DNA of 64,000 bases from an archaeon (lineage in GTDB: Archaea; Thermoproteota; Nitrososphaeria; Nitrososphaerales; Gagatemarchaeaceae): NCBI GenBank assembly GCA_016432545.1, contig CP066694.1:248001-312000 (forward strand). The letters are read 5' to 3'. Shown in pieces: positions 48,434-56,129 of this stretch. The translations under genes and the position numbers were made by a program. The notes below the pieces were generated by a model, which was given only the letters and a program-made list of their open reading frames with translations, did not search any database and was not told the DNA's origin. The stretch's first letter is position 1. Each line of letters begins with the position of its first letter.

Positions 48434-49879
48434 ATGTCCGAAGCCAGCAAGGAGGGCATGTCGGCCAAGAAGGGCGAGAACTTTGACGAGTGGTACACCC
48501 AGCTCATCCTAAGGTCTGAAATCGCCGACTACGGCCCAGTCTCTGGCTGCATGGTCCTCCGCCCCTCCGGGTACGCAATCTGGGAGAGTATCCAGAGGGA
48601 GACCGACGTGGAGTTCAAGAAGTTCGGCGTGACCAACACCTACTTCCCCCTGTTCATCCCAGAGAGGCTCCTGAAGAAGGAGGCGGAGCATGTAGAGGGC
48701 TTCTCCCCCGAGGTCGCCTGGGTCACCCAGGCCGGAGACTCCGTGCTCGACGAGAGGCTGGCAATAAGGCCCACCTCGGAGACGGTGATGTACGAGGTCG
48801 CGTCCCGCTGGATCCGTTCGTGGCGGGACCTTCCACTCAAGATGAACCAGTGGAACAACGTGGTGCGCTGGGAGTTCAAGCATCCCACGCCATTCCTGAG
48901 GTCGAGGGAGTTCCTCTGGAACGAAGGCCACACGATCTACGCCACAGAGTCCGAGGCGGCGGCCGAGCGCGACGTGATACTGGGAATCTACAAGATGATA
49001 ACGGAGGACTTCCTGGCTCTTCCCGGCCTCATCGGCCGGAAGACCGACAACGAGAAGTTCCCTGGAGCCGAGGCGAGCTACAGCATCGAACACCTGCTCC
49101 CAGACGGCAAGGCGATCCAGGGGCCAGACTTCCACTCCGACGGCCAGCGCTTCTCCAAGGCCTTCGACATCGCCTTCGTCGACAAGGACGAGCGGAAGCA
49201 GCACGCCTGGCAGAACACCTGGGCGATATCCACAAGAGAAGTGGGGGTCATGCTAGCTGTCCACGGGGACGACAAGGGTGCGGTCATTCCGCCCCGGCTC
49301 GCCTGGATCCAGGTGGTCGTGGTCCCCATAGTTAACGAAGAGACGAAGGCGGCGGTCCTCGAGGAGACCCGCAGGATTGCAAAGGTCCTCTCAGCGTCCT
49401 TCCGAGTACAGAACGACGAGCGGGACCACCTGACCCCCGGCAGGAAGTTCAACGAGTGGGAACTCAAGGGGGTCCCTCTCAGGGTAGAAGTGGGGCCAAG
49501 GGACCTCAAGGCCGGCCAGGCCGTACTAGTCAGACGAGACACGGGGTCCAAGAGGGCCGTCAAGGCCAAAGACCTTGCCGCAGAGGTGGGCAAGGACCTC
49601 GAAGGTATGCAGAGGGACCTCCTTGCCAAGGCCAGGAAGTGGCTCCAGGAGAACATAAGCCAGGCAGCCTCTCTGTCCGAACTGAAGTCGGTCATCGAGG
49701 CGAAGAGAGGCGTCGTCCAGGTCCCTTGGTGCGGGAAGGCATCTTGCGAGGCCAAGTTCAAGGAGGCGGCCGGAGGGAAGATCGTCAACTACCCGATCGA
49801 CCAGAAGGCGACCGGGATGAAGTGCGCGTCTTGCAGCGAGGAGGCGACGGTGGTCGCCAACTACGCGCGGTCCTACTAG
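48434..49879 (+). CDS. proS: Prolyl-tRNA synthetase, archaeal/eukaryotic type
   Basis: Charges tRNA(Pro) with proline. Class II motifs are present: GPVSGCMVLRPSGYAIWESI (motif 1 region), RPTSETVMYE, NVVRWEFKHPTPFLRSREFL (motif 2) and the YSIEHLLPDGKAIQGPDFH region typical of the archaeal-type enzyme. An anticodon-binding domain (WELKGVPLRVEVGPRDLKAG) and a C-terminal zinc-type domain (CGKASCEAKF, CASCSEEA) follow, ending in the usual Tyr. It has 481 residues from ATG 48434 and no insertion (editing) domain, as expected for this type. Confidence 0.96.
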   Translation: MSEASKEGMSAKKGENFDEWYTQLILRSEIADYGPVSGCMVLRPSGYAIWESIQRETDVEFKKFGVTNTYFPLFIPERLLKKEAEHVEGFSPEVAWVTQAGDSVLDERLAIRPTSETVMYEVASRWIRSWRDLPLKMNQWNNVVRWEFKHPTPFLRSREFLWNEGHTIYATESEAAAERDVILGIYKMITEDFLALPGLIGRKTDNEKFPGAEASYSIEHLLPDGKAIQGPDFHSDGQRFSKAFDIAFVDKDERKQHAWQNTWAISTREVGVMLAVHGDDKGAVIPPRLAWIQVVVVPIVNEETKAAVLEETRRIAKVLSASFRVQNDERDHLTPGRKFNEWELKGVPLRVEVGPRDLKAGQAVLVRRDTGSKRAVKAKDLAAEVGKDLEGMQRDLLAKARKWLQENISQAASLSELKSVIEAKRGVVQVPWCGKASCEAKFKEAAGGKIVNYPIDQKATGMKCASCSEEATVVANYARSY

Positions 49880-50781
49880 GCTGTCGCTACCGGGGTCGCA
49901 AGCGAGTACAGGCGCATGGCCTTCTCGTCTACGCTCATCGGGAGGTCGACCTTGGATAGGGCTATCATGTGCAGGGATAGGGAAGAAGCAGCTATCCCGA
50001 AGCAGGCGCTCCGAAGAAAGTCCCTCGTCTTGAGATACCACGACACGGTCGCACCGCTGAGTATGTCTCCTGCCCCCGTTGTGTCCACGACCTGCACCGA
50101 TGGGACCTCAATCTCGTAGACCCGCGAGCCATCGAGCACGAAACAGGAATCGGCGCCTCTGGTCACGATCGCCTTCCGGAGCCCCGCGTCTCTCAGGCTC
50201 ATCAGCGCCTCGCGAGGGGCAGAACGGCCCGTCAGCGCCTCAGCCTCCGCCATGTCCATCTTGACGGCGTCCACCGAGGAGAGGATCCCTGGCTCCTTCA
50301 GATGGGCCTGACGGACCGCCCCGCCCTTGTCGAACTCCCTAAGAAACCCCTGGGGGTCGAGGAAGGTGAAGCTCGACCTCTTCGATATCTCGGACAGTAG
50401 TGCGGGCGAGATCTCTCCCGCTACCGGACTGACCAGAGCCGCATCGAACCTCATGTCGGGAGGGAGCTGTGAGAGGGAGAGGTCCTCGCACCTGCTAAGA
50501 AGGGTGAGGGTCCTGCTCCCAGAGCTGTTCTCTATCCGGAACTTGGTCGTCGGCCTCGTGAGGCTCCTGTCTGCCCCCCTGAGGACAATCCCGTTCCTCA
50601 TCAGCCACACGGCCTGCTCGTCCGGGAAGTCGTTGCCCACCCTGGTGAGGGCGACAACATCGTGCCCGAACCTCGAGCAGATCAGCCCGGCGTAGGAAGG
50701 AGGCCCGCCAACGGAGGTAATCATCCTGACCTGCAGTTGAATCGAGTCGATAGTCACGAAACCAGCGACCAAGACTCGCAA
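49876..50781 (-). CDS. PfkB-family carbohydrate kinase
   Basis: A ribokinase-like sugar or nucleoside kinase. The N-terminus MRVLVAGFVTIDSIQLQ is typical, with GGPPSYAGLICSRFGHDVVA as the substrate-binding part. The C-terminal signature VVDTTGAGDILSGATVSWYL contains the catalytic Asp and anion hole. ATP-side residues appear in KAIVTRGADSCFVLDGSRVY. TTG 50781 gives 301 residues and is 31 nt from a TATA-like CATAAGAT. The longer frame from 50856 would run through the promoter. The sugar substrate cannot be read from the sequence. Confidence 0.88.
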   Translation of the reverse strand: MRVLVAGFVTIDSIQLQVRMITSVGGPPSYAGLICSRFGHDVVALTRVGNDFPDEQAVWLMRNGIVLRGADRSLTRPTTKFRIENSSGSRTLTLLSRCEDLSLSQLPPDMRFDAALVSPVAGEISPALLSEISKRSSFTFLDPQGFLREFDKGGAVRQAHLKEPGILSSVDAVKMDMAEAEALTGRSAPREALMSLRDAGLRKAIVTRGADSCFVLDGSRVYEIEVPSVQVVDTTGAGDILSGATVSWYLKTRDFLRSACFGIAASSLSLHMIALSKVDLPMSVDEKAMRLYSLATPVATA

Positions 50782-50927
50782 GACCCGCCGCTTCGGGATT
50801 GAACATCTTATGAGCCTTTTTCTACTCCGTCCGGCCTCGGAAAAGGCCGCCGACACTCCTCCCGTCCTCGACTTCTTCGCAGTATATGTTTAAAGAGGGT
50901 CTGAGAACCGAGAGTTTTGAAAGATAC

Positions 50928-51203
50928 TTGTCCAAGAAGAGGAAGAGTCGGGGTCGTTCTAAGGGAGGGAAGGGGCGTAGCGACGTCATCTACTGCAGCA
51001 ACTGCGGCGCCACAGTCCCCAGAGACAAGGCAAAGAAGGTCACAACCCGGCTGAATCTCGTCGAGCCATCACTAGCCAGGGAGCTCAGGGCGGCCGGAAC
51101 CTACATTGCCGCTCCGACCACGACAAGGTACTACTGCATCTCGTGCAGCGTGCACTACGGGATAGTCAAGGTAAGGGCCAAGAGCGAACGGCGCTCCTGG
51201 TAG
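50928..51203 (+). CDS. rps26e: Ribosomal protein eS26
   Basis: A small-subunit protein located near the mRNA exit site, found in eukaryotes and some archaea. TTG 50928 gives MSKKRKSRGRSKGGKGRSDV, the standard start. The zinc site is made by YCSNCGATVPRDKAKK and YYCISCSVHYGIVKVR. The earlier in-frame ATG at 50886 overlaps the TATA box and adds a non-conserved leader. Length is 91 residues. Presence of eS26 supports a Thermoproteota/TACK placement. Confidence 0.93.
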   Translation: MSKKRKSRGRSKGGKGRSDVIYCSNCGATVPRDKAKKVTTRLNLVEPSLARELRAAGTYIAAPTTTRYYCISCSVHYGIVKVRAKSERRSW

Positions 51204-51254
51204 CCCGACGGTCCCTCGCAACCTTATTGCGCCTGCAAAGTAGGACTCGGCCCG

Positions 51255-51560
51255 TTGGCGCTCGAGCACCTTCGCTCCAGCCTTACCAAGGGAAACCTGT
51301 GGCTGTACATCCTCGCCGAACTCAAGCGCAGGGACCAGACGCCCGGAGAACTCAGGGCTGCGGTAGAGCGGGGGCATTCATTCTCGCCGGCGCCTATCAC
51401 GTTCTACTCTGTAATCTACAAGCTCAGGCGCGAGGGCCTAGTGCGCAAGACCTCACAGGCATTCCGGTCGCCGTACTCGATTACCCCCAAGGGGAGGCAG
51501 GAGTTGGCGAAGGCTATCCAGGTCCTATCGGATACATCCACTGGACTCGAAGCTCACTAA
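51255..51560 (+). CDS. PadR-like winged-helix regulator
   Basis: The 101-residue protein reads SLTKGNLWLYILAELKRRDQ, then SFSPAPITFYSVIYKLRREG (recognition helix), LVRKTSQAFRSPYSITPKGR (wing) and a C-terminal helix for dimerisation. This order fits the PadR family of transcriptional repressors. It starts with TTG 51255, about 30 nt after the TATA-like CCTTATTG. The gene converges on the CDP-alcohol phosphatidyltransferase gene with a four-base overlap. Target unknown. Confidence 0.82.
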   Translation: MALEHLRSSLTKGNLWLYILAELKRRDQTPGELRAAVERGHSFSPAPITFYSVIYKLRREGLVRKTSQAFRSPYSITPKGRQELAKAIQVLSDTSTGLEAH

Positions 51561-52126
51561 CGAAGCTGTGCATAAAGAGCGCGCGTGCGCTCAGCAGCGG
51601 TGGCGACCGCGATCACCAAGACTCCTACGACCCCCCAGTACACCAATCCTAGGAGCGACGCCCCAGCGAGGAGGATCAGCCTCTCGCTCCTTTCTCCTAC
51701 CCCGACCCCCGAGAGGGAGACACCGAGGGCGTCCCCCTTCGCTCGGAGGTAGCTGACGATTAGACTCGCCGAAAGGGCCAGCAGTACAATGACCCCTGAA
51801 GCGAGCCCCGAATAGAGAATTCCCGCGTAGACGGCGACCTCAGCGACCCTGTCCAAGGTGGAGTCCATGAACGCCCCCCTCCTCGTCGATGTCCCCGTTA
51901 CTCTTGCGACCGCCCCGTCGACGACGTCGAACAGTCCGGCTGCGAGGACCAGGAGCCCCCCCGAGGCCTGGCCCGAGTACCCTCCGACTGAATATCCTAT
52001 TCCTGCCAGGACCGACAGCGATACTCCAAGGATCGTCCAGACCCATGGCGAGGGGGAGACGCGAGCGAAAGCTCGCCCAACGGCCAGCAGAATTGGGCCG
52101 GCCAGAGTTCTGAGTCGGTCCAACAT
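51557..52126 (-). CDS. CDP-alcohol phosphatidyltransferase family protein (archaeal phospholipid synthesis)
   Basis: A membrane enzyme that transfers a lipid-phosphate from a CDP-lipid to an alcohol, probably inositol phosphate or a glycerol compound. The diagnostic motif DVVDGAVARVTGTSTRRGAFMDSTLDR fits the pattern DxxDGxxAR(x8)GxxxDxxxD. About six membrane helices are present in 189 residues. Family members in archaea include archaetidylinositol phosphate synthase, which is my best guess. It begins with ATG 52126, 29 nt from the symmetric TATA box it shares with the divergent gene. Confidence 0.88.
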   Translation of the reverse strand: MLDRLRTLAGPILLAVGRAFARVSPSPWVWTILGVSLSVLAGIGYSVGGYSGQASGGLLVLAAGLFDVVDGAVARVTGTSTRRGAFMDSTLDRVAEVAVYAGILYSGLASGVIVLLALSASLIVSYLRAKGDALGVSLSGVGVGERSERLILLAGASLLGLVYWGVVGVLVIAVATAAERTRALYAQLR

Positions 52127-52150
52127 TCGGAGTCGCTTCCGCGGCGGACA

Positions 52151-52159
52151 TTATATATA
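52151..52159. promoter_or_regulatory. Symmetric TATA box shared by two divergent leaderless genes
   Basis: TTATATATA is AT-only and nearly palindromic. Its centre lies 29 nt from ATG 52126 on the minus strand and 28 nt from TTG 52183 on the plus strand, so one box can position transcription start at both start codons. Confidence 0.7.
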
Positions 52160-52182
52160 GTGAGAAGGGCTCGGAACAACGA

Positions 52183-52386
52183 TTGGGCAAGGTCGACAAA
52201 GGCGTGGGGTGCGGTGTCGTCGGTTGCAAGAATCCGGCCCAGCGTTCGATCAGCAGAAACGAGATAGGAGGCTCGGGGCTGACCGTGGGCGGCGACGGGA
52301 GGAGGGTCTACCTCTGCCACGACCACTATAAGGACTGGAAGAAGGCGACGAAGAAATCAAAGTCACTAGAACGGTCCCGCTGGTGA
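52183..52386 (+). CDS. Small zinc-binding-type protein upstream of thrS
   Basis: The 67-residue protein has cysteines and histidines arranged as CGVVGC near residue 10 and YLCHDHYKDWKKATKK near residue 43, enough for one zinc site, and a Lys-rich C-terminus. It starts at TTG 52183, 28 nt after a TATA box, and thrS begins 10 bases after its stop, so both are probably in one mRNA. I do not know its function; the basic tail and position suggest RNA or ribosome contact. Confidence 0.65.
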   Translation: MGKVDKGVGCGVVGCKNPAQRSISRNEIGGSGLTVGGDGRRVYLCHDHYKDWKKATKKSKSLERSRW

Positions 52387-52396
52387 GATTCCTCTC

Positions 52397-54094
52397 TTGA
52401 AGATCCTCCAGATGCACGCAGACTTCATCGAGTACAAGCCGATCAAGAAGGAGATTAGGGACGCAGAGGAGGCAAAGACAGACGCGGTGAGGGAAGAAGA
52501 GGTCGTGGTCCTATTCACCGCGTTCGAACGCGGCGACACGCCCGAGCTGGCGGCAAAGGCCGTGAGAGATGCCAAGGAGTTCCTTTCCAAGCTTGGGGCC
52601 AAGCGCCTGATGATCTACCCGTTCGCGCACCTCTCCCAAGACCTGGCCAAGCCGGCAGACGCCCTGCCACTGCTCGAGACGATGGTTGGAGAGGCCAAGG
52701 CTCAGGGCATCGAGACCATGAGGTCCCCCTTCGGGTGGAACAAGGCGATGCAGATCAAGGTCAAGGGACACCCGCTCGCAGAGATGTCGCGCAGCTACTC
52801 CGAAGGTCAACCCACTGCCCAGCCGCGAACCCAGGAGCCCAAGCAGGCGCAGAGGGAGTCGGACCCGAGGTCGAGGCTCAAGAAGAGCGACTTTGGGAGT
52901 CTACCCGAGACAGACCACAGGGTCATCGGCGAAAGGCTTGACCTCTTCAGCTTCCAGGAGACATCGCCTGGCATGGTGTACTGGCACGACAAAGGCCTGA
53001 AGCTCTGGAGGGTCTTGGAAGAGATGATCAGGAAGGAGGAAACAAAGGCAGGCTACGTCGAGCTGAGCATGCCGCTGCTCGCGAATTCCGCGCTATGGAA
53101 GGTGAGCGGGCACTGGGACTTCTACAAGGAAAACATGTTCGTCACCTCTCTGGGAGGCGAAGAGTTCGCCCTGAAGCCCATGAACTGCCCCTCCACGATG
53201 TTATACTACAAGACCAGGAAGTGGTCGTTCAGGGACCTTCCTTTGAGGATCGCCTGCTTCGACGCTCTCCACAGGAACGAGTTGAGCGGGGTCGCCAGCG
53301 GCCTCTTCAGGGTCAAGATGCTGACTCAGGACGATGCGCACATCTTCGCGACCAGAGAAGGGGCCAGGGCGGTCATCGACGAGCTTCTCGACCTGATGCT
53401 GAGGCTCTACTCGATCTTCAAGTTCGACTTTGAGGTCGGAATCTCCACGATGCCGGACGACCATGCTGGGACCCTCGAAGAGTGGGACGAGGCCACTGAG
53501 GTCCTCAAGAGCGCGGTGACGTCGAAGGGTCTGAAGTATGCGATCAAGGAGAAGGACGGCACCTTCTACGCTCCCAAGATCGACGTTGACATCAAAGACT
53601 CGCTCGGTCGGAAGTGGCAGATAACCACGATTCAATTGGACCTCCAGCTTCCCCGAAGGTTCGGCCTCGTCCATACCGGGACCGACGGGAAGGAACACGA
53701 AACTGTGACGGTCCACAGGGCGATCTTCGGGTCGCTCGAGAGGTTCATTGGGATCCTCTTGGAGCACTACAAGGGCAAGCTCCCGGTCTGGCTCTCTCCC
53801 GTGCAGGCAACGGTCGTCCCCCTTTCTGACGAACACGTCGTCTATGCCAAGAAGATCCTATCCAAGCTCCTCGAAGACGGCGTCAGGGCGCAAGGGGACC
53901 TAGCCTCAGGGACCCTGAACTCGAAGGTGAGGAACTCACAGCTCCTCAAGATCCCCTACGTACTTGTCGTGGGCGCCAAGGAAGAAGCAGCGGGCACGGT
54001 GGCCGTGAGGTCCAGAGACGGGGAGCAGCGGTTTGGCGTCAAGCCGGAGGACTTCGTCGAAGAGGTCCGCGCGCTCTCCTCACGGTTCGAGTAA
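52397..54094 (+). CDS. thrS: Threonyl-tRNA synthetase, archaeal type
   Basis: Charges tRNA(Thr) and edits mischarged Ser-tRNA. The archaeal D-amino-acid-deacylase-like editing domain covers residues 1-140 (MKILQMHADFIEYKPIKKEI, then GAKRLMIYPFAHLSQDLA and GWNKAMQIKVKGHPLAEMSR). The class II catalytic core has LALKPMNCPSTMLYYKTRKW-type zinc-binding Cys, RIACFDALHRNELSG and TQDDAHIF, with later HRAIFGSLERFIGILLEHY. The anticodon domain follows (LSPVQATVVPLSDEHVVYAK). Its 565 residues are slightly short for the family. The start is TTG 52397. Confidence 0.96.
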   Translation: MKILQMHADFIEYKPIKKEIRDAEEAKTDAVREEEVVVLFTAFERGDTPELAAKAVRDAKEFLSKLGAKRLMIYPFAHLSQDLAKPADALPLLETMVGEAKAQGIETMRSPFGWNKAMQIKVKGHPLAEMSRSYSEGQPTAQPRTQEPKQAQRESDPRSRLKKSDFGSLPETDHRVIGERLDLFSFQETSPGMVYWHDKGLKLWRVLEEMIRKEETKAGYVELSMPLLANSALWKVSGHWDFYKENMFVTSLGGEEFALKPMNCPSTMLYYKTRKWSFRDLPLRIACFDALHRNELSGVASGLFRVKMLTQDDAHIFATREGARAVIDELLDLMLRLYSIFKFDFEVGISTMPDDHAGTLEEWDEATEVLKSAVTSKGLKYAIKEKDGTFYAPKIDVDIKDSLGRKWQITTIQLDLQLPRRFGLVHTGTDGKEHETVTVHRAIFGSLERFIGILLEHYKGKLPVWLSPVQATVVPLSDEHVVYAKKILSKLLEDGVRAQGDLASGTLNSKVRNSQLLKIPYVLVVGAKEEAAGTVAVRSRDGEQRFGVKPEDFVEEVRALSSRFE

Positions 54095-54980
54095 GCCTGC
54101 CTTGCCTCGTCGAAGCGAGGGCCACAAGCTCGTTCATGATTCTGCCCGCGACCGCCGCGGTTGCCCCATTATCGTAGGGTGGGCACACCTCCATGATGTC
54201 GAACCCGACCACCTCTAAGCCTCGAAGGGCGTGGACTAGCGCGAGCAGCTCTCTCGAGGTCAGTCCCCCAGCCTCGGGAGTCCCAGTCCCCGGGGCGAAA
54301 GCAGGGTCCAAGCCGTCTATGTCCACGCTGACGTAGACCTTCTGGAGTCCGGAGCTGAAAGCCTTCAACTTCTTCAGGCCTGCATCCGTCGCCGCCTCTG
54401 AAGGAGAGATCACGGCCCCGAGCTTCCCGGACAACCTCCACTCCTCCTTGGTGGCGGCCCTCCCTCCCACGTGAGCCACGGTGGTCGGGTCCCTCACTTC
54501 GGTCAGCCGCCTGAGATAGCAAGCATGCGAGAGCTTCGACCCCTCCCACTCGTCTCTCAGGTCGAAGTGGGCGTCGAAGACGACTAGCCCGGTGTCCTTG
54601 GTCGCGTTCCTGAAGGACCCATAGGTAAGAGAGTGCTCTCCTCCGAGCATGCAGAACTTCGAACCCTGGTCGAAGAGCTCCTTGGTGACCTTGGAGACAG
54701 CATCCACCATCTCCCCCGGGTCGTTGACCTTGGTCAGGTTCCCTGCGTCTCTGAGCGAGAGTTTCTCCACGTCCACGCCAAGGGCTTTGGAGTAAGCCTC
54801 GACGTTGAGAAACGCCTCCCTTATCGCGTTCGGACCGAACCTGGTCCCCGGTCTGTAGGAAGTTGTCCCATCGTAGGGAACCCCAAAGACTGTGAGCAGA
54901 GGCTCCTTCGGGTTCGGCTGCCCGACAAGCGGACCGACTGCCGAGAAGAGGTCCAGGTAGCTCAATCTCGTGGTCCCCAT
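54039..54980 (-). CDS. speB: Agmatinase/arginase-family ureohydrolase
   Basis: Hydrolyses agmatine (or a related guanidino compound) to putrescine and urea using two Mn ions. Metal ligands are visible in LGGEHSLTYG, VVFDAHFDLRDEW and VSVDIDGLDPAFAPGTGTPE; GGLTSRELLALVHAL and EVCPPYDNGATAAVAG follow. It has 313 residues from ATG 54980. The last 19 residues are basic (TRTVRRARGPLRR) and lie antisense to the end of thrS: the two genes overlap tail to tail by 56 bases. Substrate choice is not settled by sequence alone. Confidence 0.9.
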   Translation of the reverse strand: MGTTRLSYLDLFSAVGPLVGQPNPKEPLLTVFGVPYDGTTSYRPGTRFGPNAIREAFLNVEAYSKALGVDVEKLSLRDAGNLTKVNDPGEMVDAVSKVTKELFDQGSKFCMLGGEHSLTYGSFRNATKDTGLVVFDAHFDLRDEWEGSKLSHACYLRRLTEVRDPTTVAHVGGRAATKEEWRLSGKLGAVISPSEAATDAGLKKLKAFSSGLQKVYVSVDIDGLDPAFAPGTGTPEAGGLTSRELLALVHALRGLEVVGFDIMEVCPPYDNGATAAVAGRIMNELVALASTRQGRLTRTVRRARGPLRRSPPA

Positions 54981-55005
54981 GTCAGTCCGGGTTCGCCAGG
55001 ACGGC

Positions 55006-55470
55006 TCATTTCTTTGAGACCGGCTGCTGGATCAGGAATCCCGCTCCCGGGCCCTTAACGTCCGATATTGTCATGTAGTACTCTCTTGCTGGTCCGACGA
55101 TCTGATATCCTGAGTTGAGAAGCCCCTCCAGGAACGGCCCGTAGGTCTTCGCAAACTCCTTCGGGTCACCCTGATGCCGGGTCTCCGCGACCAGGGCTTC
55201 CTTGAACTCCTTCATGATGTACTTACCCTCTCCCATAAATGCCTTCGACACTGGAATGCAGGCTTCGCTCCTCAGCTCATCTGGCTGAGTCTCCGTCGGA
55301 TTGTCGTAATAGAGGCAGAAGGGATAGCCCGTCTGTTCGATCCCCTTCGTGTCGATCCAGGCTTTCAGGTCGCCCATCGCCGTCCCGATTCCGGAATATG
55401 GCCCCTTCATCTGCACGGAAGCGACGAGCATTCTCTGTGACTGCGTGTACTTCGGCTCCTGGTCCGACAA
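55006..55470 (-). CDS. GyrI-like small-molecule-binding domain protein
   Basis: The 154-residue protein matches the AraC-effector/GyrI-like fold: MLVASVQMKGPYSGIGTAMG, then YPFCLYYDNPTETQPDELRS, ACIPVSKAFMG and a C-terminal DVKGPGAGFLIQQPVSKK. These proteins bind hydrophobic cations or inhibit gyrase in bacteria; standalone archaeal forms have no known role. TTG 55470 is 33 nt from a TATA-like CTTTTATC. It lies divergent from the mechanosensitive channel gene. Confidence 0.8.
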   Translation of the reverse strand: MSDQEPKYTQSQRMLVASVQMKGPYSGIGTAMGDLKAWIDTKGIEQTGYPFCLYYDNPTETQPDELRSEACIPVSKAFMGEGKYIMKEFKEALVAETRHQGDPKEFAKTYGPFLEGLLNSGYQIVGPAREYYMTISDVKGPGAGFLIQQPVSKK

Positions 55471-55562
55471 TTTGTCTCGGAGGCCGGCCAGGCCTGGCTG
55501 ATAAAAGCGTTGGATTGAATCGGAAACGTTTTTCCCGCATGCACATTCTTAGCCCCTCACTC

Positions 55563-56129
55563 ATGTCGGCGTTCGACTATGCTATCGCCACCACAACGAC
55601 CTCCACGACGACAGTGGCTGGAGGCCAGAGCCTCCTCTTTACCGCGGCCGAGGTATTGGCCGCCCTTGTCGCGATCTTCGTCTTTGGTACGCTCCTGACC
55701 CTGGTCCTGACCAGGGCGGCAAAGAAGGCGGGCGCGTCCAAGCCAGTGACCAGCTCGATCAGGCAGTGGCTGGCCGTGCTGATGATAGGCTCGGGCATCG
55801 CGGCCGTCGCCAGCCTTACCGGGATCTCTTCACAGTTCACGACCCTCACACTGTCGGGGATTGCAGGGCTCGCCTTCTCGCTTGCCCTGCAGAGCACCCT
55901 CTCCAACGTCATAGCCGGAATCCTGATGCTTCAGGAGGGGGTCCTGAGGCTGGGGGATGAGATCGAGTTCGGGGTCGTCAGGGGCGAGGTTGTGAAGATC
56001 TCTTTGCGGAGCACGTGGGTGAAGACCGACCTCGGAACTATCGCGGTCATTGGAAACAGCAACCTTGCCGCGGGCCCGATCATGAACCACACGGCCAGGG
56101 CTCGCCTGGAGAGGAAGCTCCAGGTCTAG
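55563..56129 (+). CDS. Small-conductance mechanosensitive channel (MscS family), short
   Basis: A heptameric membrane channel that releases solutes on osmotic downshock. ATG 55563 gives 188 residues with three membrane helices. The pore helix region GIAGLAFSLALQSTLSNVIA, with its Gly/Ala pattern, precedes the beta domain RLGDEIEFGVVRGEVVKISL. The C-terminal alpha/beta domain is short, ending at RLERKLQV, so this is a minimal MscS. It converges on polB with a four-base overlap. Confidence 0.9.
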   Translation: MSAFDYAIATTTTSTTTVAGGQSLLFTAAEVLAALVAIFVFGTLLTLVLTRAAKKAGASKPVTSSIRQWLAVLMIGSGIAAVASLTGISSQFTTLTLSGIAGLAFSLALQSTLSNVIAGILMLQEGVLRLGDEIEFGVVRGEVVKISLRSTWVKTDLGTIAVIGNSNLAAGPIMNHTARARLERKLQV

